A stretch of DNA of 64,000 nt, taken from NCBI GenBank assembly GCA_008711295.1, contig VUYV01000054.1:2602595-2666594 (forward strand), in the 5' to 3' direction. The position numbers and the translations under genes were made by a program. A model generated the notes under the pieces. It had not been told where the DNA came from and made no database searches. It saw only the letters and a list, made by a program, of their open reading frames with translations. Origin of the DNA: Anarhynchus alexandrinus (Eukaryota > Chordata > Aves > Charadriiformes > Charadriidae). Shown here one piece after another: positions 37,101 to 48,590 of the stretch (the first letter of the stretch is position 1; each line of letters opens with the position of its first letter).

Positions 37101-38329
37101 AACTCAGATCAAACAGTTTAACTCTTGAGCTCCCTGTTCAGAGAGAGCGACCAAATGCTAGGCTGCCTATTGTTATTTCATATGGCTGTTTCATGTGGCT
37201 TCCAGCCAGTTCACTTCATTTTGCAAGCTCAGAAGTTAAAGACAGATAGAACTGGCCAGAACTTCGATGAGGGACTTGTAAGAGAACAGAAACTGCTGAT
37301 TCTAACAATAGCATCTTCCTTGTCAGGCAGAAACAGCGCCAGCACTATCAGGATGGCACACGAGAATTTTTCAGCTTTTAAGTAATTTTGTTGGATATAA
37401 ACTTATTCCCTGCTAGGGAACTCATATCCTTAACTAGTTGTCAAAAAGATCTTTGGACTTGTAATTTTTTCCGTCTTTTGGTTTGAGGAGATCAAACAAT
37501 AATCTTACCCATAACAACAAGGTGCAATCAGTAGGACTATTTCAACCACATTTTAGCTTACTAGAGAACCACAAATTATATGCAAAATGGTATGCATGTG
37601 CTTCCTGTAAATACCATTACAATTTAACTCTTCTGTCAGATGCTCTTCTGTATGTTCCCTGATGAGCTGAATACAATTGTAATGAGGAACAGACCTATCC
37701 ACTGGGACTTAGATTCTCCTGAGGAGCAACTGGGGACAGCTGCAGAAGATGGAAACAAGAATGGTACAATTAAATTATTATTGCACTTTCTGGTATCCAC
37801 TTTTGAAAACCATAATCAGGTTGCTACAAGCTGTTCTGCAATTGCAGACAGAGCAAAGGAAGTCAGTCACAATTTTCTCACAATGCAATCAGATCTTCAG
37901 CTTTTAGGCCAGATCTTCCAGCAAAACAACAGGGAATGCAGAGTATCAGCAACAACAGAGCAATGCTTCATACGTATCTCAAATGTTACTTTGGCATCTT
38001 CTAACTTCCATCAGCCCTGATTATGAGTGGCTTTGCTAGGAAACACATTTATTCCTCTTTCTCCTGTGTATGGGAGGCACTAGTAGAGATTTTCCACTGC
38101 TGCCTTGGGCCACGGTTAGTTGAAAAGATTCCTGCCAAGCTCTATCCCGCCGTGTCTTTGCTTCCTCAGTTTTTGTATTTTGGAACAGCCTTTTTCGAGG
38201 TTTTACTTTCACACAGCGGAAAGTTGCCAAAGGACATATCTGATATTGTCATTTATCACCTCCTGTGGAAAAACAGTCTTGGATACGTGTATTAGTATCA
38301 GATATCATAACTGAAAGTAAACACACTGT

Positions 38330-39629
38330 GTAGAAGATGCACTGATTTATTAACAGAATAAAAATGAAATATAGTGACATATTTTTCCACTATTAAAGCC
38401 ATAGAGACAATCAGCGTCCCATTTATATACTTGATTGCATCATTCAGTAACTCATTCATAAACTCTGACTGACACGCTCAGGTCAGGTATTACAGAAACC
38501 ATTTCCACAACGAAATCAGCCTTCCTCTGTTACAAAGTGGATAGCTATGAACACTGTCCCCACGGTTTGCAGCTGCATCGGTCTATGGGAGGTTTTCCTA
38601 TGTCCTCGATTTTAATTCCTGAGACTTTCTCCACCTGGAATAGCTTTTTAAAGCCTTTCAACAGCAACAGAGCAAAACAGCTGAACTTCTTGTGGGGTAC
38701 AAACCCACTCCTCAGGCAAGAAAATGCATTGAATATTATACAAAAATGGGCTCGCTTCCAATATACAGTGCAGGTTATTCATTACAAGATCCCTGGCTAA
38801 TTATTGAAACTTTGAGGCAACTCCGACAGTGAAAAATGTTTGTAATGGAACAGCTTTAATTGTAACACAGTCTCTTTTGTGTGTTTCTACTTTTACATCA
38901 TACATTCTACAATGTCTTCAACTGTAACCCATCATTTTTGTTAAATCATAGCTGCTATGATTTCATAGATAATAGTGTTATCAACGTATAGCTTTGTGTG
39001 ATCTAGCATGATCTGAAAGAAACAGGCAAAGTGATAAATAGGAAATATTACAACTGACTTTGCAATTTGCCTCAATATGCAAATTTCCTTTAAATCAGGG
39101 ACAGGAAAGAGTATTAGCTACAAAGATAATTAAAGGAAGCACTTGGGTTTCACAGGATTAAAAACCGTTGAAAACTAATCCTTTACGGATACAAAGTAAG
39201 ACAAACATCCTATCCCAGTTGTCAGGGGACAGAATGTGTTCAGAAGCAGAATAAGTTGCGAGGTTTCCTCCTGTAGATACGTATCTCTTGCCCACTGCTT
39301 GGAACAGGTATCTGTGATATCAGTATGTTGAAAGCCTTTGGAAAAACCCTACTGGTCGCTTCCAAGTATCCTGTTTCAGGAAGGTACAAAGCCCCGTGAA
39401 GAGCTAGGCATTAGAATATGAACTTAAACCAGAATGATGAAGCCAGATGGTGAACCCCAAGTGAGAGTCTTGTGAAAAAAAAGAGCCTCTAAAATTTTAA
39501 AACAATATTAAAGAAAAAGAGAAATGAAGTGCGTATTACTGGCACGGCAGATATCAGATATAACATACATCACATAAGCCCGCAGAGAGCACATCATCCA
39601 TAACCAGTTGGCTTATGTGAATATAGTAG
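38330..39629 (-). other. GORAB: GORAB 3' UTR (inferred)
   Basis: This is the non-coding stretch between the GORAB stop codon and the proposed cleavage site. It is AT-rich with no coding potential on the minus strand. Its extent depends on which poly(A) signal is used, so it is an inference from the AATAAA at 38346-38351. Confidence 0.5.
38346..38351 (-). terminator. GORAB: GORAB poly(A) signal (AATAAA)
   Basis: On the minus strand AATAAA lies about 1.28 kb downstream of the GORAB stop codon. It is followed within 20-35 bases by a GT-rich stretch (CACAGTGTGTTTACTTTC), the usual downstream element for cleavage. That gives a 3' UTR of about 1.3 kb, with cleavage expected near 38325-38335. An ATTAAA at 38855-38860 could serve as an alternative earlier signal. 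Confidence 0.55.
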
Positions 39630-40101
39630 TCATGTATCAGAACAAGCTGGGGAGTTTCCTGGAGTCACATTTACTGCTTGAGGTTGGCTGTCCATATTGG
39701 AGAGGGATTTAGTACCGGAGTTTTCAGATTGAACCAACTGTTCAGAAATAGCAGGAGAAGCGACAGCACGGTTAGCATGCTCACTCTCCCGCGCCGTAAC
39801 ACTGGGAGTAGGGTTTTCCTTAGCTGTCCCAGCATGATTGTGTGACTGGCTGGCTTGTCTCCCTGCTTCTGCCTCCTGCTGCTGCAGCATCCGCTCCACC
39901 TCTATCTCAAGTTCCAGATTTTCCTCATCTGCCTCCACTTCCAGCTGCTGCATTAACTCCTCCAGCTTCCTGGCCTTGCGGAGTTCGTTCTGCTGTATGA
40001 TCGTGCACAGGTGCTCCGTGAGGTGCTCCTTAATCTCCGTCTTGTGTTGGAGGTCCAGCTTGGCTGCCACGTACTCCGACTCAGCCTTATCATACCGCTT
40101 C
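39630..40101 (-). CDS. GORAB: GORAB last coding exon (coiled coil and C-terminal tail)
   Basis: This exon encodes the C-terminal 157 codons, including the stop, of golgin, RAB6-interacting, a Golgi coiled-coil protein that binds RAB6 and ARF5 and scaffolds SCYL1 for COPI-mediated retrieval. Minus-strand acceptor TTTTGCAG|G completes a split Arg codon from the previous exon. The translation then runs [20 protein letters not shown] and on through [25 protein letters not shown], which match human GORAB closely (the second quoted motif is longer in the protein than written here). The glutamate- and glutamine-rich heptads form a long coiled coil. The final 80 or so residues, after [10 protein letters not shown], are Ser/Thr/Ala-rich and do not resemble the human tail. 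The stop is at 39630-39632. No frameshift or premature stop is seen. Recessive loss of GORAB causes geroderma osteodysplastica in humans. Confidence 0.95.
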
Positions 40102-42726
40102 CTGCAAAATCATCATCATTTCTAGTGGGTTACTTCTCAAAGCACTTTACAATCTGACACACGGATAGATACTTCAAGCATCCCTGAAATGCAATGTGTT
40201 TTGCAGTGCATTATGCCAGCTATCTCATGAGGTGCTGCTACATTTGTAAAAAGGAAGAAAATAAATGTGAATTGATCATATCTTCTCCTCTTGATACATT
40301 AGACTCCACTGCTGCTGTATGCCAAGAGTTAATTTGCTCATCTGAAATCTACAGATTGAATCACGAACAAGCATTTTTACTGCCTAAGAGATGCATCACT
40401 ACCAGCAGAAAGAAACCATCAGAAATTATAGTGTTTTCACACTTCTAGCAAACCCCTATCTATCTAGTGAACTGAAACACTGCAAAACAGCATTGTGTTT
40501 TTTCTAATCCAACCATCCACCCAACGGATACAGATGTTACAATGGTGCTATACACATTTACATTCGGATCTGGTCTAGAAGTGTACTTTTCCAGCCACCC
40601 AAATATTTGTTCAGAAAATCATGAGCAGAACAGATTGACACAGCATATGACATCAATAGTGATCACAACTTTTGTGTGGCAACAGATGTAGAATTTTATT
40701 GTAAGCATCCCCCCGACACACACCTCCTGCCAATTTGCACTTCCTGCCATGACAAATATAGCAAAAAGGAAACATTCAAAATATTTATTGAGGTTAACAC
40801 ATCTGGGATATCCAGCACTTTAATGGCTGGTGTCCACATTAGCGATGCATCTTCCACTACATTCAGAGAATCTGTATGTTAATTCTGATTTAATTAATAG
40901 AAAGATAGATGCAACCTTGCTCATCAGGAAAGGGAACATGCAAAGGCTTTTGCAGAATGACTATGCAACGTACCTTACAGAGCATTCATAAAGCTAATAT
41001 TAGTAAGGGGATTGAATGAAGAATCCAGCTGTTTTATAAAACCAGATTCAAATATCTGGTTAAACAAAGCAACAGAAAAATAGGAGAGATCCTTTGCTTA
41101 GGGAAACAGAAGGAAATAAGACACAGAAAAGTCTTCCCAAGTACGTTCTTTTATATAATAATCACAAAACTTAGACCCAGCTGTAAAGGTGATGTCTGCA
41201 GTGGGCAGAAGATGCCTGCTTACATTTCCCTCACAAGAAAGTCAAGGTTTCCCTGGGTCAGGTATCTGAAATGGAAAAACTAATGCTATGCTGGAAACTT
41301 CTGCACAGTTAAACCTTTGGGCTGAATTCACACATATTCTTCACACCATATTTACAAAAATTCCATTCCACAGCAATTGTCAAATGCTCCTAACTAGGAC
41401 TTAGGACTATTAAATATCGCACTTTTTGACCCACTGAAATTATTTGTGGTTTAGCCCTAAAATATAAAGCAAGAATGAAAAAATTGCTTAAAAAGACACC
41501 ACTTAAAAGTAAATCAGCTTTGACTCATAAGGCATGAAAACTACAATACTGAAAGTATCTAACTCGCATTCCCAAATTCCTCCCTCACAAAAAGAAGTAC
41601 TTAGTAAGTTCATGAAAGTCATTAAGTATTTTGTAAAGTTTATCCCCTTCGTCCTACCAGCATCCCCTTTTGTTATCTTCATTAAAAACTGCTTTCCAAC
41701 CATCAGAGCCCCTTGTGTTAAGTGCTCTTTTGCCGTTAAGCATTTCACATACACACGTTATTACAAAATTTTGCTAAGGAAATTTCCAGGAGCATTTAAT
41801 GGTTTTAGAAACCAGACTTAAACCTAAAATACATTGAAATGTTTTTCCTCTTGAGGATATGAAATTTTGTATTGATATGTACTCAGCTACTGAAACTACA
41901 GTTAATCTTAGATATTTCAAATGATAATTACACAAAAGAAATCCTTATTTTTTAGCTACTGCTGCTATTTTTTTAAAGACTAATTACTATGTTTATTGGC
42001 CTGTGGTCAACGTATAGCAGAAGTCATAAGGAGAAATGCACGTTTAACACATTGAACCAAAAACCGCAACCGAACATTTCCATTTTATTAAACTGCTACA
42101 TAAACATGCTGATGTTTATCTACTGATGTTGTGGTTTACCCACAACTAATAGGGTGTTCCGATTAATTTCTTGCATTTAAGGAACTCATCAGAACCAGAG
42201 TGATTAAAGGCACATTGTGAAGGGTGAAAGCTTGCTTTTTCCTTCAATTTTTGGTCCCAGTTCCAAAAGCACTTCAGCAATATTATATGTTTTAAGCTTA
42301 ATTGGTCCCATTGATTCCAACAGGACCATAGCTGTCATCAACAAGCAAGTTTCCCTGAAAAGGACTTTCATTTTAGGAGTTTTAAAAAACTCTTTGCCCC
42401 TGAGAAGAAATAAACAACCTTGAAACAATAAAGCAGGGCTTATGGACAACTGCACAGTTAAAGCAGTAAGTATGTCTCGCGACAGCACGAAGCTGGAGAG
42501 CACAGTCTGCAGTCAGAAAACCTGCTTCAGTTTCCACATTCCAAGGGAAAAATTAGGAAATAAAAAGCACACTTTTACCTCAAGATTTGAAAGGCCCCCA
42601 GACTGTGACCGCTTTAACTACACATGATTACAATGACATAACTCCATTACTACTTTGGTGACAGGAAACAGCATTTTCTCCCTCCACTCAGGCAGGGCTA
42701 TTCCCTCCTCCCCGTCTGTCGCTTAC
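40102..42726 (-). other. GORAB: GORAB intron between last two coding exons
   Basis: This intron of 2,625 bases runs from GTAAGC to TTTTGCAG. It is AT-rich, with a short possible repeat remnant near 42290-42330 (GGTCCCATTGATTCCAACAG) and a weak MIR-like word near 40140-40155. No coding exon was found inside it, and the flanking phases join directly without one. Confidence 0.85.
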
Positions 42727-42867
42727 CGGGCATAGGAGTAGTCTAAGCTGGCCTGATCAATGCGGTTCCGCAGGATGCCAATGTCAGCAGATACCATGTC
42801 ATCCAGAGCTTGTAACTCCTTCTGAATCCTTTTTAGTTTCACTGTTTCAGCTTGAGTTCTTTTGGAT
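42727..42867 (-). CDS. GORAB: GORAB internal coding exon (141 bases)
   Basis: This exon has acceptor TTTTGCAG|A (preceded by a run of T on the minus strand) and donor CCCG|GTAAGC. It encodes [20 protein letters not shown] followed by [20 protein letters not shown] and LDYSYAR. This is nearly identical to human GORAB as I know it, with only a Met to Val change in QAETxKLK. It is the start of the conserved coiled-coil core that interacts with RAB6 and SCYL1. It begins with one base and ends with two bases of split codons, both arginine, which fit the neighbouring exons exactly. Confidence 0.96.
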
Positions 42868-44660
42868 CTGCAAAAGGAAGATGCTTTTTTTTTTTTTCTT
42901 TTCAAGCCTCTCTTCTTGACATAATCCGCTCCATTTCATTTGCAGAGCAACTTCTTTAAGAGCTATTCAGAAGGTTTCTCCTTTATGGTTTAAGACTTTT
43001 GATCTTTTTTAATATCCACAGGGATCTAAAATGCCTGCTATTAAAGGACTACGGCAAAATTACGTAATGACTATAATCAAAGTGCCTAAAACGGATTGTG
43101 TTTCTTCACTGTGGAAACACACAAGAAGCTGCTGTATCTAAGTAGTTCTCAGTGTAAGGAAACAGGAAATGGCTTGGGGGGGAGCGAGAGGGGGAAGGGT
43201 ATTTAGCCCAGCAAATATCCCCTTTCAAAGAAGCCCAGTTAGTAGGGGCCAAAAAGTCACCTAACCTAAGCTTGATTTCCATTTTGTAAAATTATTCCCA
43301 AAAGGCCTAGCGAAATCCCAATGAAGTCAATGGAAAGTTTTACATCAAACACAAAGGATTTCAATCAAGCCGTATGTAACCTTTTTCAACTCAGCCTATT
43401 CATTCCTAAGTTCTGAAACCTAAATGTTGCTAAGGGCAGCAAGCTTTGATGGATTTCACTCCCAAGCAAACTAAGTAACTTCCAACAAGCTTTTACACCA
43501 GGTCGCTTTGCTGTCATTCATCCCCACCAGCAAAACCACACTTTTCAGCCACTGCTTTACACCCCAAAGCAGGTACTTGAAAGCAAGACTAGATGTGTAG
43601 GCAAAGACACCATCTCTCATTAGACCAGCTGATGCAGGTGAAGAGAAACAGACATCCTGTAGTATTGCTTAGAGCCTGAAGAAGGCTTTTGAATGTCAGA
43701 CGTCACTCCCTAGCTATCACCTTCCAAGTCTTCTCTCTCCTCATGCTCTGCTTCTAGGCGGAAGAACCCAGTCTGGTGGTCACACCCATGTTTGCTGTCC
43801 TACAGTGACTCAGACCATGTACTTGTGTTTTATCTCTGCCTGGCAAAGGAAAACAAAATCTTCAGAACCTCAAAGAGAATCTTCTGCACAGTACTAGCTA
43901 TGTACACCTGTGCTACCCAAGAGCTTTGATGGGCAGAACACAATACACGTCTAAGAGACCACTGTGAGCCTGAAAGGTTCGCATCTCCTTTCTTGATCCA
44001 GTGTTCCCAGCTGCTCCAATATCCTTCTCTACAAATGTTGCCTTCTCTGTAGTCTTAAACTGCCTTGGTGGACAACGTTGCCTTAAAGTCTGGTCACCTG
44101 AAGAGCAAGAGCTAACAACTGTGAGAACATGCGAACTTTTATAATTTCTAATTAGCCAGTGGTAAAATGGTAGCTTTCCAAACTTAAAGTTGATTGTCTT
44201 ATCTTTTCAACACTGTTCATATAATAATAAGAAAGAGTCAAAAGCCCAAACAGAAATCGCTATGGTTTCCCTTCATAGGCTAGAAATCAAATAAACTTTC
44301 CTCAAACCCAGCGAAAACAAATCAGGAACAGAAAAAGGATGAGCATCTGAGCACCCCAGCTTCCAAACATGCCCTTACTAACAGGCACAAGGATTTCAGC
44401 TAATTCTCAAATTGTGTAATAACTTTCCCATCTGTGCACAGAGCTGCAGCTTTGGAAGTGTGAAAAGCTTTGTCACAACTTCTTAGCCAGCACTTGTCAT
44501 CAAAGAGAAATGTCGTTCACAGCTGCTCACTTGTGGAGCAGTGCATACAGAGCACAGAGAGGAGGAAAAAGTGAGGTTTAAATAGAAGATATGCAACTGG
44601 TTGCAGATGAAAAGTAATCCCTTCCTCAGTCTCTGCCCATGCTGCAGCATAGCCCCTTAC
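42868..44660 (-). other. GORAB: GORAB intron between the 98-base and 141-base exons
   Basis: This intron of 1,793 bases runs from GTAAGG to TTTTGCAG. A run of T/A near 42886-42898 forms part of the polypyrimidine tract of the acceptor. A possible old repeat remnant lies at 43290-43375. No other feature is seen. Confidence 0.85.
43290..43375. repeat. Possible old interspersed repeat remnant
   Basis: The + strand reads AAATCCCAATGAAGTCAATG, then GAAAGTTTTACATC and GGATTTCAATCAAGCC. This recalls the sauropsid repeat motif 'aactcccattgaagtcaatgg..agttttgc..' followed by 'gactgcagaatcaggcc'. The match is partial and could be chance. Confidence 0.3.
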
Positions 44661-44758
44661 CTCTCAGCAATAGCTTTGGCCAGGAGTGCCTTCTTGCGTT
44701 TATTCTTCTCTTCTATCAGCCGCTGCTCTTGCTGGAGGATTTCCCATCGTGATTTTTC
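44661..44758 (-). CDS. GORAB: GORAB internal coding exon (98 bases)
   Basis: This exon has acceptor GGCAG|GAAAAATC and donor GAGAG|GTAAGG on the minus strand. It encodes [20 protein letters not shown] and then [12 protein letters not shown] plus two bases of an Arg codon, matching the human [20 protein letters not shown] region with conservative changes. It is lysine- and glutamate-rich and forms the N-terminal part of the coiled coil. Reading phase matches both flanking exons. Confidence 0.95.
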
Positions 44759-47148
44759 CTGCCTGCTCATTGACAAGAAGATCAAAATTAATAGAAAGTT
44801 CATTTATCTCCCTGTTCCCCAAATGACACAAATATTCACCATCATATTTCCTGGAGCAAACTCGAAAAATGTCAAAGAAACAATAAACAGGTTTCAGTTC
44901 TGAGGAAAGAAGAATCATCTGCAAGAAGTCATTCAGACCAATAAAACATTTCCAGATGAAATCTGCTGATCAGAACAAAAATCTTCATAAGCAAGTAAGC
45001 TGCTGGTTAATTCAGCTTTGCTGGAAGAAAGAGCATACAGCACTTTTTTCAGAAATGGATGGAATTTTTCATTTAAAGGATGTGCTTCCCCACTAGGTAG
45101 AAGCAGTTTCAAGTTTCTTACTGGCTGCTACAAGTCGCCATCTGTTCAGTCTGCCAACACAGCCTCTTTTTTGGAAATGTTTTTTCCATAAAACAGATCC
45201 TTTCACAGGTCTGCTTTATGATACAGCCCCCAAATAATTAAACTGATGCAAATGAAAGGCTGGTAAAAGTCACAAAGAAAATGAGCAATGAGGAAGAACA
45301 AGAATTCACTTTTGCCACCAGGGAAAGAGTTATATGGATTCCATTTCCTACACTACATCTACTAAGAGATACAACCAGCCCCAGAGGATGGAAGGCAAGG
45401 TCTCAGGTGAGAGGGGACAACCTGCATCAACACAACTGGGCAGGATTAAGGAGAAACAAAAACTGCTTTGCTGCTTTTCCACCTTGTTGTGTTCTTCATT
45501 CACTCTCTCAAGAAGCATCAGCTTAAAAATACTCAGGTAACTCAGCTATGTTAATCTTAACAACTATTTCTAGACAAGACTATCTCTTCAGACTTCTCAT
45601 CACCCTACTCCTAAAACCTCATACACAGAAACATTTTTAATAAGGTTTAAATTCGAGTGCACAGGCTGATATGAATTCAGCAGGTTCAGGGGGTGGTTGT
45701 TGCAGCTAAATGTCATTTGCTCCCTGCAGAGTGAAAAACTTCTCTGCAAAGCTTTAGCTATCTTCTCCTCAAACAATGGCTGTATTTTTCACCACCAGGA
45801 AGGAGATGAACAGCCAGTACTACTGGGGAGCTGCACCCATACGAGGAATTTGGCACTGCTTTTCAAAGTGCTGCTGTTCTGGTGAAGGAACAGCTATCTG
45901 TAGGTAGGTGATCCCAGCCAGCAGCCTGGCAGGTAAATGGCAAGCAGCATGGCCGGCAGCTTGCGCAGCAAGGCGCATCTCTGCAAAACAGAACCTGCTG
46001 GATCCTTTTGAGTTTTGAATTCAAGAGAAGCCACACGCTGCTCTCCACACAAGTGATGCTGACTGCCACAGTTCTGCCTCTCCAGCAGAAAGCACCTTCA
46101 GCTCCCTCTGAGATCCTACAGACAGATCTAACCAGAGATAGGGTCTGGCACACCACGCTTGGAAAGCTGCTGAGCCCTGTTTTGGGGGAATACAAATGAT
46201 GCATGGAAGTTTGGTGGCCAGGTAATGTTTTTTGATTATATTGGGCAGAAAAGTTTGGACCTGCATAGGAACTCAAGGCTGGAGCAGCATTGTTACAGTA
46301 TTTTTAAAATAAACTATATGCCATAGAAAAAGAATTCATTCTTTTGCCCTTCACACTTTGCTTTGCTCACTGAGGTAAAAAAGCAAATTAGCACTTGGAT
46401 ACAGACAGAAAAACAAACATGAAGAGGTAAAAACATATTGGAAATGTCTGCCCTCTCTAGCATTTAGACCGCAGCATCCTTTTAAAGGCTACTGTCTGAA
46501 TTCTGGATGATGAGCTAAGTAATGGCCACATTCTATCAGAGTCCCAGAGAGCCATGTTCAGTACTTTTCCTCTCTCTCTCTTGCATGTCAGTTTGATGCT
46601 TCTGAGGGAGACAGGCACCCCACTGTGGGCTGATGCACAGGGTGAGAGCCTTGAGATTGGTCTCATCTTGAATCATAAAAGCTAGAGAACTGCTTTAACC
46701 TGAAATTTCACCTCCTTACCAACACTTTTAGCATTAACAAATCTGCAGCAATATTGTAAAGGGGAACACAAAGTTACACAAATCACAGCATATCTACTCC
46801 CAAAAGGGCTTTTTTTGTTGTGGCTGCTGGCTTGTCTACACATCATTGTGGTGAGATTAAGTCTTCATAAACCATTAATACAGTCCTACATCTTCAGCAC
46901 TATATGATGTCCCACTGCCATAGGAAATTATCTGAAGACAGCATGGTGCGTATCCGCATGGGTTATACTACAGAATTTGATCCTGGATCAGGTTTAACCC
47001 AACTAGAGATGAAAAACAAAGGTTCAGTGCAGAAGAAGCAAACGTGATCTCTCAAACCTTCCTATTAGATACAGAAAAGTTCACTTCACAACAAAAGAAT
47101 GAATCAATACAGAATAATAAAACCCATCCCCTGATTTTACCGACTTAC
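44759..47148 (-). other. GORAB: GORAB intron after coding exon 2
   Basis: This intron of 2,390 bases runs from GTAAGT to GGCAG. It is AT-rich with no recognisable repeat or exon. The largest frame on the minus strand inside it (45863-46276) has no homology I recognise and is not needed to keep phase. Confidence 0.85.
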
Positions 47149-47501
47149 TAACAATTCCACTTTCTTTTTCTCCACCTTGGAGTTCGGCTTTGCAGGGCAG
47201 GTCTGGGCATTGTCACTGCCATTACAGGGATCTACTGGTGTCACTTCCTTCTGTTGGTCTCGGTTGTCACTTTTACTTTGATCTTCTGCTGAAGGAGGAT
47301 GAGGTGGTGGCACAGGCTGCTGAGGATGACAAGGCTTGTGTTTTGGTACAGAAAGCAACTGCTCAGGAGTAACAGAGGCTGCTCCACCCTGCAGTCCCAG
47401 CTTCTGACATTGCTGCTGGAAAGCTTTTTCTCTTTGCGTTTGCTTCCGACTCTTATTCACAGTGTGGGGGCGATGCTGCTGCTCCGAGGGTTCATACAAA
47501 T
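47149..47501 (-). CDS. GORAB: GORAB coding exon 2 (disordered N-terminal region)
   Basis: This exon has acceptor CACTGATAG|AT and donor TTGTTA|GTAAGT on the minus strand. It encodes 117 full codons after a split codon (expected GAT, Asp), beginning LYEPSEQQHRP and including KSRKQTQREKAFQQQCQKLG, which aligns with human KSRQQLQREKALVEQSQKLG. It also carries TPEQLLSVPK (human LPEQLLSAPK) and ends KVEKKKVELL (human KLEKKKVELQ). The middle is Pro-, Gln- and Ser-rich and poorly conserved, as expected for the disordered part of the protein. Its length is almost the same as in human. The upstream exon carrying the start codon is missing from the assembly. Confidence 0.93.
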
Positions 47502-48550
47502 CTATCAGTGGATGACAGAGAGATACAGGACTAAAACCAAATCTTAAGATCAAAGACACTCTGTGAATTAGCGTTTTTGGGCAAGAAAACAAACTGGTGC
47601 AAAACCAACCTAAGGAAAAAAGACATACCAGGGTGTCAAGGGAAGGCAATGTGGGGGAAAACCCAAGAACCTGTAAATGTTTTGTTAGCCTAAGAATCAG
47701 GAGTTTTAAAGAATCTGAGCATCTGAAATGAGAGGGAGGAATAAAGGACCTGGACTGAGGGACTAAAGGAGGAACCTTAGGGAGGACCGGAGGCAACCCT
47801 TGGGGAAATCACGGAGACAGATGTAGGGTTAAAGAAGGGCCCCAAGCAGTCTGATGGGTGAACTGGGGATTTATAAAGTGAAGAATGGGGAAGAACAAGG
47901 TGACAGGCAGGCAAAGAGAAGGCTGGCAACATGAGTGGGGTAGCGGACAGACAGATGTGGTGCAGGACAATGGGCTGGAGAGTTTGGAAATGTGACAGAG
48001 AGGTTGCGGGAGGAGAGACAGCGGGGCTGGATGGGAGACTGAGGGAAGCAGTGAGAGATGGGGCCTGGATGGGAGGGGCCAAGAGACTGGCTGGGGGAAA
48101 CGAGGGGCTTCCTGGAGAACCTGAGGTGTTTGATGTGGGGATAGGCTGGATGAGCTGAGGGGATGGATAGAGGTGTGGATGTAGGGAGCTGAGAGGCTGA
48201 ATGAGGAGGCCGAGGACTGACCGATGGGGGGGATGAATGTGAGAGCTAAGGGGGTAGGAAGCTATGGGGGATGGCAAGACTGAGGAAAAGGATGTGGAGG
48301 GTTGAGGGGGATGCGTAGAGGCCGCGGTGGACAGGTACGCTGAGGCGAGGGAAGGACGTGTCGATAGGGCGGCTGAGGGGACGGACGGAGGTGCAGCTGC
48401 GGGAGGTGACGGGGTGCCGAGGGCCCGGAGGCTCCTCCGCTCCGCTCCGCGCCGCGCCCGGCCCCGCTGCCCCCCGCCAACCGGGGCGGGCGCTGCGGCC
48501 GTCCCGGTCCCTAGCCCCGGCCCCCGCCAGAGCCCGGTCGCCGTCCGTAC
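47502..48550 (-). other. GORAB: GORAB intron 1 (provisional), GGATG-rich
   Basis: The DNA between the coding exon 2 acceptor and the most likely first-exon donor (GTACGG at 48545-48550). From about 47800 to 48330 the + strand is rich in GGATG, GGGGA and GAGGCTGA words and looks like a decayed minisatellite. On the minus strand this gives a long Ser/Pro-rich open frame that I do not accept as coding. The upstream boundary is provisional because exon 1 itself is not seen. Confidence 0.5.
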
Positions 48551-48570
48551 CTGGGCGCTGGCCCCGCCCC

Positions 48571-48571
48571 N
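48571..48571. other. Single undetermined base, probable collapsed gap
   Basis: One N lies in the GC-rich GORAB promoter, between the X-box-like site and the candidate exon 1 donor at 48550. The GORAB first coding exon is expected exactly here but is not present, so the N probably marks a collapsed gap rather than a single uncertain base. Confidence 0.6.
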
Positions 48572-48576
48572 CTCGC

Positions 48577-48590
48577 GTCTCCACGGCAAC
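48577..48590 (-). promoter_or_regulatory. X-box-like RFX site in GORAB promoter
   Basis: The minus strand reads GTTGCCGTGGAGAC, close to the X-box form GTTGCCATGGNRAC bound by RFX factors and frequent just upstream of CpG-island start sites. It is 6 bases from the N at 48571. The match is seen; binding is inference. Confidence 0.55.

Larger units (their letters stand above)
28190..38320. other. Intergenic DNA between GORAB 3' end and the CR1 fragment, no supported gene
   Basis: Open frames here are short and unlike known proteins. The longest (34426-35103 on +) has low-complexity composition and no recognisable domain. Repeat remnants are seen at 32190-32265 and 34029-34150. An orphan + strand frame at 37640-38020 directly follows a plausible acceptor and is described as a separate finding. 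The remainder shows nothing I can name. Confidence 0.5.

Noticed and set aside
39838..40125. + strand frame of 95 codons rich in Ser and Cys
   Set aside because: It is the antisense shadow of the GORAB last coding exon.
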